Of a DNA stretch of 64,000 bases, positions 34,965 through 43,483 are shown in pieces (within the stretch, counting starts at the first letter, position 1; each line of letters starts with the position of its first letter). The DNA is from Thiomicrorhabdus sp041583835 (GTDB taxonomy: Bacteria; Pseudomonadota; Gammaproteobacteria; Thiomicrospirales; Thiomicrospiraceae). A program made the translations under genes and the position numbers. Location of the stretch: assembly GCF_041583835.1 (NCBI RefSeq), contig NZ_JBFHFC010000005.1, positions 62,001 through 126,000 on the forward strand, written 5' to 3'. The notes beneath the pieces were generated by a model. It saw nothing but the letters and a program-made list of their open reading frames with translations, searched no databases and had not been told where the DNA came from.

Positions 34965-35750
34965 ATGAATAATATAAAAAGACAGCTACTCATTTTTTCT
35001 TTCAGTTTTTTATCTGTATTGAATAGTTCAAACGTCTCGGCTGGCTGGGAAGAAGATCTGGTTTATATTCCATCAAAAACCCAATCAACTAATGCACCGA
35101 CTATGAATTCAAGAGACCCTTATGAATCTTTTAATCGTCAGATTTATGCTTTCAATATGGGATTTCATGACATGATCGGTGAACCGGTTGCCAAAGCGTA
35201 TTTGAATTATGTACCTCAACCGGCACAAACCGGCATCAGTAATTTCTTCAGTAACCTCACCATGCCGCTTAATTTCACCAATAGTTTTCTGCAAGGCAAA
35301 GTACAAGAAGGACTGGAAGGGGTGATGCGGTTTACCATAAACAGTACTTTCGGACTTTTAGGTTTATTGGACATTGCAACGCCGGCCGGTTTGGAACTGA
35401 AAAAAGAAGATTTGGGTCAGACGCTTTATGTTTGGGGCGTTTGGGATGAAGCATCCTTTATCATGATGCCTTTTTTAGGACCTTACACCACCCGCAGTCT
35501 TTTCGGAAAAGTGGTCGATAGCAGTTATGATCCTGCTTATGATTTATTGCACGATGACATTAACCGCAATGCGATTTTTTTAGGAGATGCTTTCATCTCT
35601 TATACAAAAACGGTGCCGTTGATCGACGAACTTAAAAGTCAGCCGGATCCTTATATTTTCTTGCGTGAGAGTTACTTGCAATATCGAACTAATTTAATTT
35701 ACGACGGAAATCCTCCACAACCGAAGTTAGACGATTTCAATTTCGAGTAA
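34965..35750 (+). CDS. mlaA: MlaA/VacJ family phospholipid-asymmetry protein without a lipobox
   Basis: MlaA removes misplaced phospholipids from the outer leaflet of the outer membrane and passes them to MlaC. The 261-residue protein has the family blocks DPYESFNRQIYAFN, NFFSNLTMPLNFTNSFLQGK, RFTINSTFGLLGLLDIAT, LGQTLYVWGV and FLGPYTTRSLFG. MlaA is usually a lipoprotein, but this N-terminus (FSFSFLSVLNSSNVSA before GWEEDL) has no cysteine, so it should be cut by signal peptidase I. No other mla gene is in the window. It is 49 bases after oxyR and ends at a strong terminator. Confidence 0.9.
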   Translation: MNNIKRQLLIFSFSFLSVLNSSNVSAGWEEDLVYIPSKTQSTNAPTMNSRDPYESFNRQIYAFNMGFHDMIGEPVAKAYLNYVPQPAQTGISNFFSNLTMPLNFTNSFLQGKVQEGLEGVMRFTINSTFGLLGLLDIATPAGLELKKEDLGQTLYVWGVWDEASFIMMPFLGPYTTRSLFGKVVDSSYDPAYDLLHDDINRNAIFLGDAFISYTKTVPLIDELKSQPDPYIFLRESYLQYRTNLIYDGNPPQPKLDDFNFE

Positions 35751-35780
35751 ATCGATTTTATTTTGAATATTTTGGACATA

Positions 35781-35807
35781 AAAAAACCAGGCAATGCCTG
35801 GTTTTTT
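35781..35807. terminator. bidirectional terminator between mlaA and nhaA
   Basis: AAAAAACCAGGC and GCCTGGTTTTTT form a perfect 12-bp stem around a 3-base loop, with A/T runs on both sides. It lies between convergent genes. Confidence 0.93.
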
Positions 35808-35824
35808 ATTGAAGATTATTTATT

Positions 35825-37198
35825 TTAGTTTGGCGTATCGGCTGATTTAGCTACGAAACGCAACCAAAGAAAACCGAATAAACCGGCCACTAGTGAAGCA
35901 ACGAGGATCCCGGTTTTTGCGCCCAGCAGCATATCGTTCGGAGTATCCCAAGCCAGTTCGGCAATAAAGATCGACATGGTAAAACCGATTCCTCCCAGGA
36001 AGGAAACGCCAAATAGTTGGCTCATAGTCGAGCCGCTTGGCAATCTGGCGAAGCCTAATTTAATCGCTAACCAGGAAACTCCGGCGATACCGATCACTTT
36101 ACCTAAAACCAAACCACTCATAACTCCAAGAGTGACCGGTTGCGCCAAAAGACTACCCATTTCGGAGAAATTTAAAGCAATACCGGCATTGGCCAAAGCA
36201 AATAATGGAATGATGATTAGACCGACCGGAAGGTGTAGGTCGTGTTCCAAACGGTTTAAAGGAGTTTGTACACGTTGTGCGCCTTTTTCAATTTGTCTGA
36301 CGATCGATTTTTGATTGTCACACAGTTGATGGTTTGGATCGTTCTTTTCCTCGTTTTTATAAGCATGAACCAATGTGTCCATATGTTCGTGGAAAAACGA
36401 CGGATTGAATTTAGGTTTGGCGGGAATCGTCATTGCAGTCAGAATCCCGGCAATCGTCGCATGCACGCCGGATTCTAACATGGAAGCCCACATTAACCCG
36501 CCGATGATGAAATAAGGTAAAGGACTGTGGATACCGAAACGGTTAAAACTGATTAAAACACCAAAGAATGCGAAAGCGGCTAATAAGTAAGGGATGTTGA
36601 TCTGTTCGGTATAGAACAATGCAATGACGGTAACGGCACCTAAGTCGTCAACGATTGCTAAGCCGACCAAGAAAGTGACTAAAGCCGCCGGTACGCGTTT
36701 ACCTAGCAGTACTAAAGCACTAATGGCGAAAGCGATATCGGTTGCCATCGGAATTCCCCAACCGCTTTCGGCCGGAGTACCTTGTGTAATCGAGTAGAAG
36801 ATCAAGGCAGGGAAGACCATACCGCCTAAAGCCGCAACAATCGGCAATACGGCGTTTTTTGGATCCGAAAGTTCTCCTACAAGTACTTCTCGTTTGATTT
36901 CCAAGCCGACTAAAAAGAAGAAGATTGCCATTAAGCCGTCGTTGATCCAATGGTGAAGAGTATGATCAATGGCGAATTCGCCTAAAGCGACCGTAAAATG
37001 GGTATGGAAAATATGTGCGTAGGTTTCTGCAAACGGACTGTTTGCAAGAATCAAAGCAATGACGGTCATGACCATTAAAACCAGACCGGTGGTGGTTTGG
37101 TTATGTAGAAATTCTTCGAAAGGGGTGGCGACCTTATTGAAGGTTTTTTCCCAAGGGGCAAAAATTTCGTACTCTTTTTTAAGTAGTTTGACTTTCAT
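35825..37198 (-). CDS. nhaA: Na+/H+ antiporter NhaA
   Basis: NhaA exports Na+ in exchange for protons at the inner membrane. The 457-residue protein has about twelve membrane segments. It carries the unwound segment IV with PMATDIAFAISALVLLGKRVP and the adjacent VGLAIVDDLGAVTVIALFY, whose two Asp (DD) correspond to the ion-binding pair of E. coli NhaA. A hydrophilic insertion with HEHMDTLVHAYKNEEKNDPNHQ lies near residue 280, making it longer than E. coli NhaA (388). The start is ATG 37198, with AGGAA upstream, rather than the longer frame to 37231. It is divergent from nhaD. Confidence 0.95.
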   Translation of the reverse strand: MKVKLLKKEYEIFAPWEKTFNKVATPFEEFLHNQTTTGLVLMVMTVIALILANSPFAETYAHIFHTHFTVALGEFAIDHTLHHWINDGLMAIFFFLVGLEIKREVLVGELSDPKNAVLPIVAALGGMVFPALIFYSITQGTPAESGWGIPMATDIAFAISALVLLGKRVPAALVTFLVGLAIVDDLGAVTVIALFYTEQINIPYLLAAFAFFGVLISFNRFGIHSPLPYFIIGGLMWASMLESGVHATIAGILTAMTIPAKPKFNPSFFHEHMDTLVHAYKNEEKNDPNHQLCDNQKSIVRQIEKGAQRVQTPLNRLEHDLHLPVGLIIIPLFALANAGIALNFSEMGSLLAQPVTLGVMSGLVLGKVIGIAGVSWLAIKLGFARLPSGSTMSQLFGVSFLGGIGFTMSIFIAELAWDTPNDMLLGAKTGILVASLVAGLFGFLWLRFVAKSADTPN

Positions 37199-37247
37199 TG
37201 TGTTTCCTTGTTGATTTCTGGCGCTAATCAATCGTTTTTTAAATATT

Positions 37248-37263
37248 AAATTAAGTTTAATTT
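37248..37263. promoter_or_regulatory. operator-like palindrome between nhaA and nhaD
   Basis: AAATTAA and TTAATTT form a perfect 7-bp inverted repeat with a 2-base centre, in the middle of the 123-bp divergent spacer. Being AT-only it may be chance. It is placed where a shared regulator could act on both antiporter genes. Confidence 0.25.
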
Positions 37264-37321
37264 ATATAGAATAAAGAACAATTGATTTGTATTGTACCGA
37301 TTTTAAGATTAGGGATAAGTA

Positions 37322-38740
37322 ATGTTTAATGTATTCAAAATGGCGTTAACCGGTTTGTTAATGATCCTGCCAGGTTTCGCTTTTTCCAGTGAAACCGCTC
37401 ATTCTATCGATTTCACTGTTCATTGGGCCGGCTTCGTCAGTTTGGGAATTTTCATCGTTGCTTATTTTTTAGTTATGACCGAGGAGTTTACCCATTTACG
37501 TAAATCCAAGCCGGTCATTTTGGCCGCGGGGTTAATTTGGGCGATCATAGCTTATGTAATGGGACAGAATGGAATGCCAAACGCTGCAGAAGAGGCGGTC
37601 AGACATAATATTCTGGAATTTGCGGAACTGTTTTTATTCCTTTTGGCTGCCATGACCTACATCAACGCGATGGAAGAACGTCAAGTATTCGGTGCTTTGC
37701 GCGGTTGGTTGGTTTCCAAAGGTTTTTCTTACGTACAATTGTTTTGGATTACCGGTTTTCTGGCGTTCTTCATTTCACCGGTTGCAGATAACCTGACAAC
37801 CGCATTATTGATGGGGGCGGTGATTTTAGCGGTTGGCGCCAATTCACCGAAGTTCGTTAGTCTGGGCTTTATTAACGTGGTTATTGCCGCTAATGCCGGC
37901 GGTGCTTTCAGTCCGTTTGGTGACATCACAACCTTAATGGTTTGGCAGAAAGGGCTTCTGCATTTTAATGAGTTTTTTGACCTGTTCTTACCCGCTTTGG
38001 TTAACTTTACGGTTCCGGCTTTGTTCATGATGTTCTTTATTCCAAAAGAAAAACCGGAAGCTTTAGAAGAAGATATTTCTATGCGTCGCGGGGCAAAACG
38101 CATCATTTTCCTGTTTTTCGTTACGATCGCGACTGCGGTTTCTATGCATAACTTCCTGCATATGCCGCCGGTATTGGGAATGATGATGGGACTTGCTTAC
38201 CTGCAGTTTTTCGCTTATTACCTTAAGAAAACCGGTGAGGTTTCCTATGAAATCGGGAATGAAGGGGAAGGAACGATTCACGGTAATTCCAGACCGGTTA
38301 CGTTTGATATTTTCAACAAAATCGCACGCGCCGAGTGGGATACCTTGCTGTTCTTCTTCGGGGTTATTTTGGCTGTAGGCGGTTTGGGTACTTTAGGTTA
38401 TTTGTCGTTGGCTTCCGATGTTATGTATAACCAATGGGGTGCAACTTATGCCAACGTAGCGGTCGGTTTCTTATCGGCGGTGGTCGATAACATTCCGGTG
38501 ATGTTTGCGGTATTGACGATGAATCCGAATATGGCTGACGGACAATGGTTGTTGGTAACGTTAACCGCCGGTGTCGGGGGATCATTGCTTTCGATCGGTT
38601 CCGCCGCCGGTGTGGCTTTGATGGGACAATCCAAAGGCCAGTACACTTTCTTCAATCATTTGAAGTGGACGCCGGTGATCGCATTGGGATATTTCGCCAG
38701 TATTTGGGTACATATGATGCTGAATGCCGAATTATTCTAA
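37322..38740 (+). CDS. nhaD: Na+/H+ antiporter NhaD
   Basis: NhaD belongs to the ion transporter superfamily and exports Na+ (or Li+) at alkaline pH; it is frequent in marine and haloalkaliphilic bacteria. The 472-residue protein has a cleavable N-terminal signal-like segment (GLLMILPGFAFSSETAHS) and about twelve membrane segments. Signature blocks are FFISPVADNLTTALLMGAV, NAGGAFSPFGDITTLMVWQKG and SAVVDNIPVMFAVLTMNP. Its pairing with divergent nhaA indicates a sodium-rich habitat and shared control of sodium export. A terminator follows. Confidence 0.95.
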   Translation: MFNVFKMALTGLLMILPGFAFSSETAHSIDFTVHWAGFVSLGIFIVAYFLVMTEEFTHLRKSKPVILAAGLIWAIIAYVMGQNGMPNAAEEAVRHNILEFAELFLFLLAAMTYINAMEERQVFGALRGWLVSKGFSYVQLFWITGFLAFFISPVADNLTTALLMGAVILAVGANSPKFVSLGFINVVIAANAGGAFSPFGDITTLMVWQKGLLHFNEFFDLFLPALVNFTVPALFMMFFIPKEKPEALEEDISMRRGAKRIIFLFFVTIATAVSMHNFLHMPPVLGMMMGLAYLQFFAYYLKKTGEVSYEIGNEGEGTIHGNSRPVTFDIFNKIARAEWDTLLFFFGVILAVGGLGTLGYLSLASDVMYNQWGATYANVAVGFLSAVVDNIPVMFAVLTMNPNMADGQWLLVTLTAGVGGSLLSIGSAAGVALMGQSKGQYTFFNHLKWTPVIALGYFASIWVHMMLNAELF

Positions 38741-38760
38741 TTTAGGATATTTGGCAAACA

Positions 38761-38789
38761 AAAAAGCGGCTTTAAATGCCGCTTTTTTT
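38761..38789. terminator. terminator after nhaD
   Basis: AAAAAGCGGC and GCCGCTTTTT form a 10-bp stem around TTTAAAT, with A/T runs both ways. The convergent Nudix gene may also use it. Confidence 0.92.
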
Positions 38790-38829
38790 ATATTTTTTAT
38801 AAATCAGATGAGTCTTGTTGAGTTTGAAT

Positions 38830-39300
38830 TTATTGAATATAACCGAGATAAACCGGATTATCCGGCAGTTTTATCCGTTGTAGTACTTCAGGTAGTTGTT
38901 TAGGATCAAGCGTTAAAGCCTTTAAGCTGTCTAGATCGATCCATTCTACCGAAACTTGATGTGGGTCGGGGTGATGACCATTTTGTGGCGTGTAGGGTGC
39001 TTTAAGCTCGCATAAGAATGCAAACTCGACTTTATGTTTGGTTACGTCAGGTTGTTTTTTAGAAGGGCGGCTATGTTCGTATAGGTTGACCATTCCGTTT
39101 ACTTTGACTTCCGCGGCCACTTCTTCAAATACTTCTCTGACAACCGTATTTTCAAGGGTCTCTCCCGGCTCTTGAGTGCCGCCGGGCAGAGTATAAATTA
39201 CCCGTCCGTCTTCATACTGTTTTTTGATCAACAATATATTCCGGTCTTTGAAAATAATGGCTTTGGCGCTATTTTTGGAAGTTATCATTATGATTTTCAA
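38830..39300 (-). CDS. Nudix hydrolase
   Basis: A 156-residue cytoplasmic hydrolase of nucleoside-diphosphate-linked compounds. The Nudix box GGTQEPGETLENTVVREVFEEVAAE (about residues 40-64) keeps the G, E, RE and EE metal ligands; the final Gly of the consensus is Ala. The C-terminal YLGYIQ and the HKVEFAFLCEL strand are family-like. The substrate cannot be predicted. It is convergent with nhaD. Confidence 0.9.
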   Translation of the reverse strand: MKIIMITSKNSAKAIIFKDRNILLIKKQYEDGRVIYTLPGGTQEPGETLENTVVREVFEEVAAEVKVNGMVNLYEHSRPSKKQPDVTKHKVEFAFLCELKAPYTPQNGHHPDPHQVSVEWIDLDSLKALTLDPKQLPEVLQRIKLPDNPVYLGYIQ

Positions 39301-39388
39301 ATGTTTTTAGATTTCATTCAATCATATATAAAAATCGATAAGGTGTAAAACGCCAAAATAAAACCGGAAACCCTGTTTGGTTTGGATA

Positions 39389-39868
39389 TCAGATCGGGAT
39401 GGCGGTTTTATCGATGACTTTTCGTAAAACGAAACTGGTGTGTACGCCGCTTACACCTTCAATCTGAGTGACGTGATTCAATAATAAATCTTGGTAAGCT
39501 TCTAAATCCTTTACCACCACTTTCAGTTGATAGTCGGCAGTCTGTCCGGTTAACAACAGACATTCCAATACGTTCGGCAGGGCTTGAACCTTGGTTTCAA
39601 ATTCCTGAAAACGTTCTTTAGTGTGTTTATCCATCGAGATATGGATTAACGCCATCAAATCCAATCCCAGTTTTTTAGCATCCAATAGAGTACGGTAGCC
39701 GAGAATGATGCCTGATTCTTCAAGTGATTTGAAACGTCGCAGACAAGCAGAAGGAGACAGGCCTATTTGATCGGCGATTTCCTGGTTGCTCAATCGACCG
39801 TTGTTTTGGAGGGCATTAAGGATGGCTTTATCGTATTGATCAAGAGAATTCGAATAATTTAATGACAT
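39389..39868 (-). CDS. Lrp/AsnC family transcriptional regulator
   Basis: A 159-residue regulator with an N-terminal winged helix-turn-helix (LDQYDKAILNALQNNGRLSNQEIADQIGLSPSACLRRFKSLEE). A C-terminal RAM effector domain follows (VLECLLLTGQTADYQLKVVVKDLEAYQDLL; HTSFVLRKVI). Members respond to amino acids such as leucine. The reading frame continues to 40054, but that would overlap leuA and encode a nonsensical leader; MSLNYSNSLDQ at 39868 is the natural start. It is divergent from leuA, so a role in controlling leucine synthesis and itself is likely. Confidence 0.92.
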   Translation of the reverse strand: MSLNYSNSLDQYDKAILNALQNNGRLSNQEIADQIGLSPSACLRRFKSLEESGIILGYRTLLDAKKLGLDLMALIHISMDKHTKERFQEFETKVQALPNVLECLLLTGQTADYQLKVVVKDLEAYQDLLLNHVTQIEGVSGVHTSFVLRKVIDKTAIPI

Positions 39869-39950
39869 ATTGCACCATATTGAATTTATATTGCTTAATT
39901 TGATTATATTTAAGCATAAAGTTGTGTATTTAGTTAAATTTATAGAATAG

Positions 39951-39998
39951 TTTGCAATAAAATTCGGCGGCCTAATTTGTACAATAATTTGCAATAAA
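39951..39998. promoter_or_regulatory. direct repeats between the Lrp/AsnC gene and leuA
   Basis: TTTGCAATAAA occurs twice (39951-39961 and 39988-39998), 37 bp apart start to start. A related TGCAATGA follows at about 40003. Repeats phased over several helical turns are typical of Lrp/AsnC binding regions. Assignment as operator is inference from position. Confidence 0.45.
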
Positions 39999-40031
39999 GA
40001 ACTGCAATGATGCACGGAAGAGTTTAAACCA

Positions 40032-41702
40032 ATGAAATCGACAATGAATGCCAATAAATACCATCGTACACCGACACCGGAATTACCAAATCGTCAATGG
40101 CCGAACAATTTTTTAACCCAGGCACCGATATGGGTTAGCGTTGATCTGCGCGACGGTAATCAGGCGTTGGCCAATCCGATGACGGTCGACCAAAAATTAG
40201 CGTTATGGAAACAGTTAGTGGCGATGGGGTTTAAAACCATTGAAGTCGGTTTTCCGTCGGCCAGCCAAGTTGAATTCGATTTCACCCGTCGTTTGATTGA
40301 AGAAAATTTAATTCCGGACGACGTTACCATTCAAGTTTTGGTTCAGGCGCGTGAGCATTTGATAGCCCGCACTTATGAAGCGTTACAAGGCGTTAAACAA
40401 GCGGTGGTGCATGTCTATAACACCACGTCGATCGTACAGCGCGAAAATGTTTTTGAGAAGTCTAAAGAAGAAATCAAAGCAATGGCGGTTCAGGGCGCTA
40501 AATGGGTTCAGGAATATGCAATCAAAGCTTCCGAGACCAATCCAGAATCGAAATGGGTTTTCCAGTATTCGCCGGAAAGTTTTTCGCAGACGGAAACCGA
40601 TTATGCTGTTGAAGTTTGTCAGGCGGTAATGGATGTTTGGCAGCCGACGCCGGAGAATAAATGCATTTTGAATCTTCCGGCAACGGTAGAAAGCACTTCT
40701 CCGAATCGTTTTGCCGATCAGGTCGAATATTTTATTACGCATTTACCGAATCGAGAGTCGGCGATTATTTCGATTCACACTCATAACGACCGCGGTTGTG
40801 CCGTAGCAGCGGGGGAATTGGCTTTATTGGCCGGAGCCGATCGTATTGAAGGAACGTTGTTAGGTAACGGCGAACGTACCGGGAATATGGATATCGTCAC
40901 CTTGGCAATGAATTTGTTCAGTGAAGGGATCGATCCGCAATTGGATCTTTCGCATCCGAACGATTGGATTCCGGTGGTTGAAGAAGTGACTCAAATCAAA
41001 ACTCATCCTCGTCATCCTTGGGTGGGAGATGTCGTCTATACCGCATATTCCGGTAGTCATCAGGATGCAATCCGCAAGTGTTTGTTGAAACAACAGCCTG
41101 ATGCCCCTTGGAATGTGGCCTATTTGCCGATCGATCCAAAGGATGTCGGTCGCGATTACGAAGCGATTATTCGAGTTAACAGTCAGTCCGGCAAAGCGGG
41201 CTCCGCATTTGTATTGGCTCAGGAATACGGTTTGAATCTACCTAAGTGGATGCAGTTGGATTTTGCACCAGTGGCTCAGGCATTGGCCGAAGAGCAGGGC
41301 GGCGTGATTAGCCATAAAGAGCTTTATGCCGCGTTTGAAGTGCATTACGGCCTTCAGCAGTCTGATATTCAATTGGATCATTACAAGTTGGACCGTGTCG
41401 GTGACCAGGAAAAACTTTGCATTGAGATCGATGGCGAGAAGTGGGAAGGGATCGGCAACGGTACCATCAGTGCTTTGTGTGACGCTTGGCAAAAACGTAC
41501 CGGGCAGTCGGTAGATGTTATCGATTATGCCGAGCATGCATTGCATTTGATCGATGATGTTTCGGCAGGTAAAAACGCCCGTGCGATGGCTTATGTTTAT
41601 CTTCAACAGAATCAAACCAAAACAGTCGGTGTTGCTATGGCGGAAGACTCTGTCACTGCAATGTTATTGGCGTTGTTAAAAGGTTTGAAAGCCGGGTTTT
41701 AA
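40032..41702 (+). CDS. leuA: 2-isopropylmalate synthase (type 2, long form)
   Basis: LeuA condenses acetyl-CoA and 2-oxoisovalerate in the first committed step of leucine synthesis. The 556-residue protein is the long LeuA form. Its TIM-barrel has VSVDLRDGNQALANPM (catalytic Arg-Asp), IHTHNDRGCAVAAGELA (metal-binding HxH) and EGTLLGNGERTGNMDIV. The C-terminal regulatory domain (about 430-556) usually mediates leucine feedback inhibition. GGAAGAG lies nine bases before the ATG. It is monocistronic and divergent from an Lrp/AsnC regulator. An inverted repeat (CCGGGTT with AACCCGG) overlaps its stop without a clear T run. Confidence 0.95.
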   Translation: MKSTMNANKYHRTPTPELPNRQWPNNFLTQAPIWVSVDLRDGNQALANPMTVDQKLALWKQLVAMGFKTIEVGFPSASQVEFDFTRRLIEENLIPDDVTIQVLVQAREHLIARTYEALQGVKQAVVHVYNTTSIVQRENVFEKSKEEIKAMAVQGAKWVQEYAIKASETNPESKWVFQYSPESFSQTETDYAVEVCQAVMDVWQPTPENKCILNLPATVESTSPNRFADQVEYFITHLPNRESAIISIHTHNDRGCAVAAGELALLAGADRIEGTLLGNGERTGNMDIVTLAMNLFSEGIDPQLDLSHPNDWIPVVEEVTQIKTHPRHPWVGDVVYTAYSGSHQDAIRKCLLKQQPDAPWNVAYLPIDPKDVGRDYEAIIRVNSQSGKAGSAFVLAQEYGLNLPKWMQLDFAPVAQALAEEQGGVISHKELYAAFEVHYGLQQSDIQLDHYKLDRVGDQEKLCIEIDGEKWEGIGNGTISALCDAWQKRTGQSVDVIDYAEHALHLIDDVSAGKNARAMAYVYLQQNQTKTVGVAMAEDSVTAMLLALLKGLKAGF

Positions 41703-41825
41703 GAACAATTTTCAACCCGGACGAAGCCTGTTACATTTTTATGATATCAAGCTTAATCGATTTGCAATAAACAGGTACTTATACTCAAATAACAGCATTC
41801 AAAATTTATTTTAGGAAGGTGTTAA

Positions 41826-42440
41826 ATGTTTATTGAAAGTTCGCAATTGAGTACTCAGCAAATCTATCCTCTTTTGGTCGGCGGAGTTGTTCCCCGGCCG
41901 ATTGCCTGGATCAGTACCCGCAGTGAAGAAGGGGTCGATAATTTGGCTCCCTATTCATTCTTTACCGTTGTCAGTTGTAACCCGCCTGTTTTATGTGTGA
42001 CTCAGGTCAATCCCGGTGATCGGCACGACAAAGATACATTGGTGAATCTTAAGCAGACGTCGGAATGTGTGGTTAACGTTGTTAGCGCGGAGTTAGCGGA
42101 GATGATGAATGCCAGTTGTGCCGATTATCCTCAGCAAATCAGTGAATTCGAGGCGGTGGGTATCGAACCGATTGAAAGTCATCATGTGAATCCGCTTAGC
42201 GTCAAACAGGCGAAAGTCCGTTACGAGTGTCGTTTAAGAGAAGTGGTTACGATTTCGGAACAGCCTGCCGGCGGCAAAATGATGTTGTTGGATGTCGTCG
42301 GATTTTACGTCGACGATGATATTTATGCTAATGGAATGATTGATTCCAAAGGTTTGAATGCGGTTGGAAAATTGGGTGGCAATGATTATTCGACCATTCA
42401 AGACCAGTTTGCATTGCAAAGACCGGTATTAAATCCATAG
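41826..42440 (+). CDS. flavin reductase-like (flavoredoxin-type) FMN-binding protein
   Basis: A 204-residue FMN-binding split-barrel protein of the flavin reductase-like family (PF01613 type). The N-terminal GGVVPRPIAWISTRSEEGVDNLAPYSFFTVVSCNPPVLCV is the usual flavin-binding part. KDTLVNLKQTSECVVNVV and the C-terminal SKGLNAVGKLGGNDYSTI also match this family. It could be a flavoredoxin, or an NAD(P)H:FMN reductase serving a monooxygenase. AGGAAGG upstream of the ATG gives a strong ribosome site. It stands alone; a parS site follows. Confidence 0.85.
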   Translation: MFIESSQLSTQQIYPLLVGGVVPRPIAWISTRSEEGVDNLAPYSFFTVVSCNPPVLCVTQVNPGDRHDKDTLVNLKQTSECVVNVVSAELAEMMNASCADYPQQISEFEAVGIEPIESHHVNPLSVKQAKVRYECRLREVVTISEQPAGGKMMLLDVVGFYVDDDIYANGMIDSKGLNAVGKLGGNDYSTIQDQFALQRPVLNP

Positions 42441-42488
42441 CAGGGATGACCCTTGTGTCCCCGGATAAATAATGAATAAAATCCGCTA

Positions 42489-42512
42489 TTTGTGTTTCAC
42501 GTGAAACACAAA
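42489..42512. other. parS site 2, intergenic, in a 24-bp perfect palindrome
   Basis: The core TGTTTCACGTGAAACA (42493-42508) is an exact parS consensus. The symmetry extends by four more bases on each side (TTTG and CAAA) to 24 bp. It is the only parS in the window outside a gene and is 8.7 kb from the proposed oriC. Confidence 0.92.
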
Positions 42513-42513
42513 A

Positions 42514-42550
42514 ACCGCCGATTACCTGGACGAATTGGCGGTCTTATTTT
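42514..42550 (+). terminator. weak terminator next to parS 2
   Basis: ACCGCCGATT (42514-42523) pairs with AATTGGCGGT (42533-42542) with one mismatch and is followed by CTTATTTT. It probably ends the flavin reductase transcript after it has crossed the parS site. Confidence 0.5.
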
Positions 42551-42695
42551 CAATTAAAACATCTGTTTCTATAGAAATATCCCTACAATTAATAATTCTA
42601 TTATGTCCATAAAATTTTTAATAAGAAAAAATAAGTATTAGTTAATATAATCGAATCGTTTTATATTCTTTTAATCAAGTGTAGGAGTACTAAGA

Positions 42696-43316
42696 ATGAA
42701 ACGTATGTTATTACCGGCTTTATTTATTACGGCAGGCTTATTAAGCACTTCAGTGTATGCTTCTGTCGATGTGAAGGCGGATTCCTCTTCAATTGAAGCA
42801 AAATTACCTGAAAAAAAGCGTGATATCCTTCACCATTATTTAAGCCCAAAAGAAGTGTATGACATTAAAAAAACAGAGGGGAATAAGGTTTTATTTGTTG
42901 ATATCCGTACTCCTTACGAAATTCAGTTTGTAGGCTATACAGACATGATCGATGGTAACGTTCCTTACATCACTTACGATTATTCAGATTGGGATGACAA
43001 GAAAAAAACTTATAAGCGTCAATTCAATTCCGGTTTTGTTGGACAAGTTGAAGATCTAATGAAAAAGACCGGTATTAACTATGGTAAAAACACCAAAATT
43101 ATCTTGATGTGCCGTTCAGGAGACCGTTCGGCTAAAGCGACGGACTTGATGGCTAAAAATGGTTACACCAATGTATGGAGTGCTTGGCAAGGCTTTGAAG
43201 GCGATAAAGCCAAGTCAGGTGAAAATAAAGGTCAGCGCGTTGTAAATGGTTGGAAAAACGCGGGTCTTCCTTGGACATATAAAATGGATAAGAATAAAGC
43301 GGCATTCGTTTTTTAA
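42696..43316 (+). CDS. periplasmic rhodanese-domain protein
   Basis: A 206-residue exported protein. The signal peptide is MKRMLLPALFITAGLLSTSVYA, cleaved before SVDVK. One rhodanese domain follows, with DIRTPYEIQFVG and the active-site loop CRSGDRS (Cys139), and the CH2-like LPWTYK end. Rhodaneses move sulfane sulfur, for example from thiosulfate to thiols or cyanide. A periplasmic one in this organism could handle intermediates of thiosulfate or sulfide oxidation; that is inference. Ribosome site AGGAG seven bases before the ATG. It is monocistronic and ends at a strong terminator. Confidence 0.9.
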   Translation: MKRMLLPALFITAGLLSTSVYASVDVKADSSSIEAKLPEKKRDILHHYLSPKEVYDIKKTEGNKVLFVDIRTPYEIQFVGYTDMIDGNVPYITYDYSDWDDKKKTYKRQFNSGFVGQVEDLMKKTGINYGKNTKIILMCRSGDRSAKATDLMAKNGYTNVWSAWQGFEGDKAKSGENKGQRVVNGWKNAGLPWTYKMDKNKAAFVF

Positions 43317-43337
43317 TTTTTATCTAAGCTGGAAGAA

Positions 43338-43370
43338 TAAAAAAGCCCCGCATTTGCGGGGCTTTTTTTT
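43338..43370 (+). terminator. terminator after the rhodanese gene
   Basis: AAAAAGCCCCGC and GCGGGGCTTTTT form a 12-bp stem around ATTT, with a T run of eight. Confidence 0.94.
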
Positions 43371-43483
43371 GGAATAACGCTAATAAATAATCATATTTTA
43401 AGGTTAAGACATTCTCATTTTTAAACATTTGATTTGGATGTTGGCAGGGTAACGCTATTTCCTTTTGTACTTAATGGTTTATC

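Noticed and set aside
39869..40054. Upstream extension of the Lrp/AsnC regulator frame to 221 residues
   Set aside because: It would overlap the leuA start, covers the repeat-containing spacer and encodes a leader unlike the family. MSLNYSNSLDQ at 39868 is the natural start.
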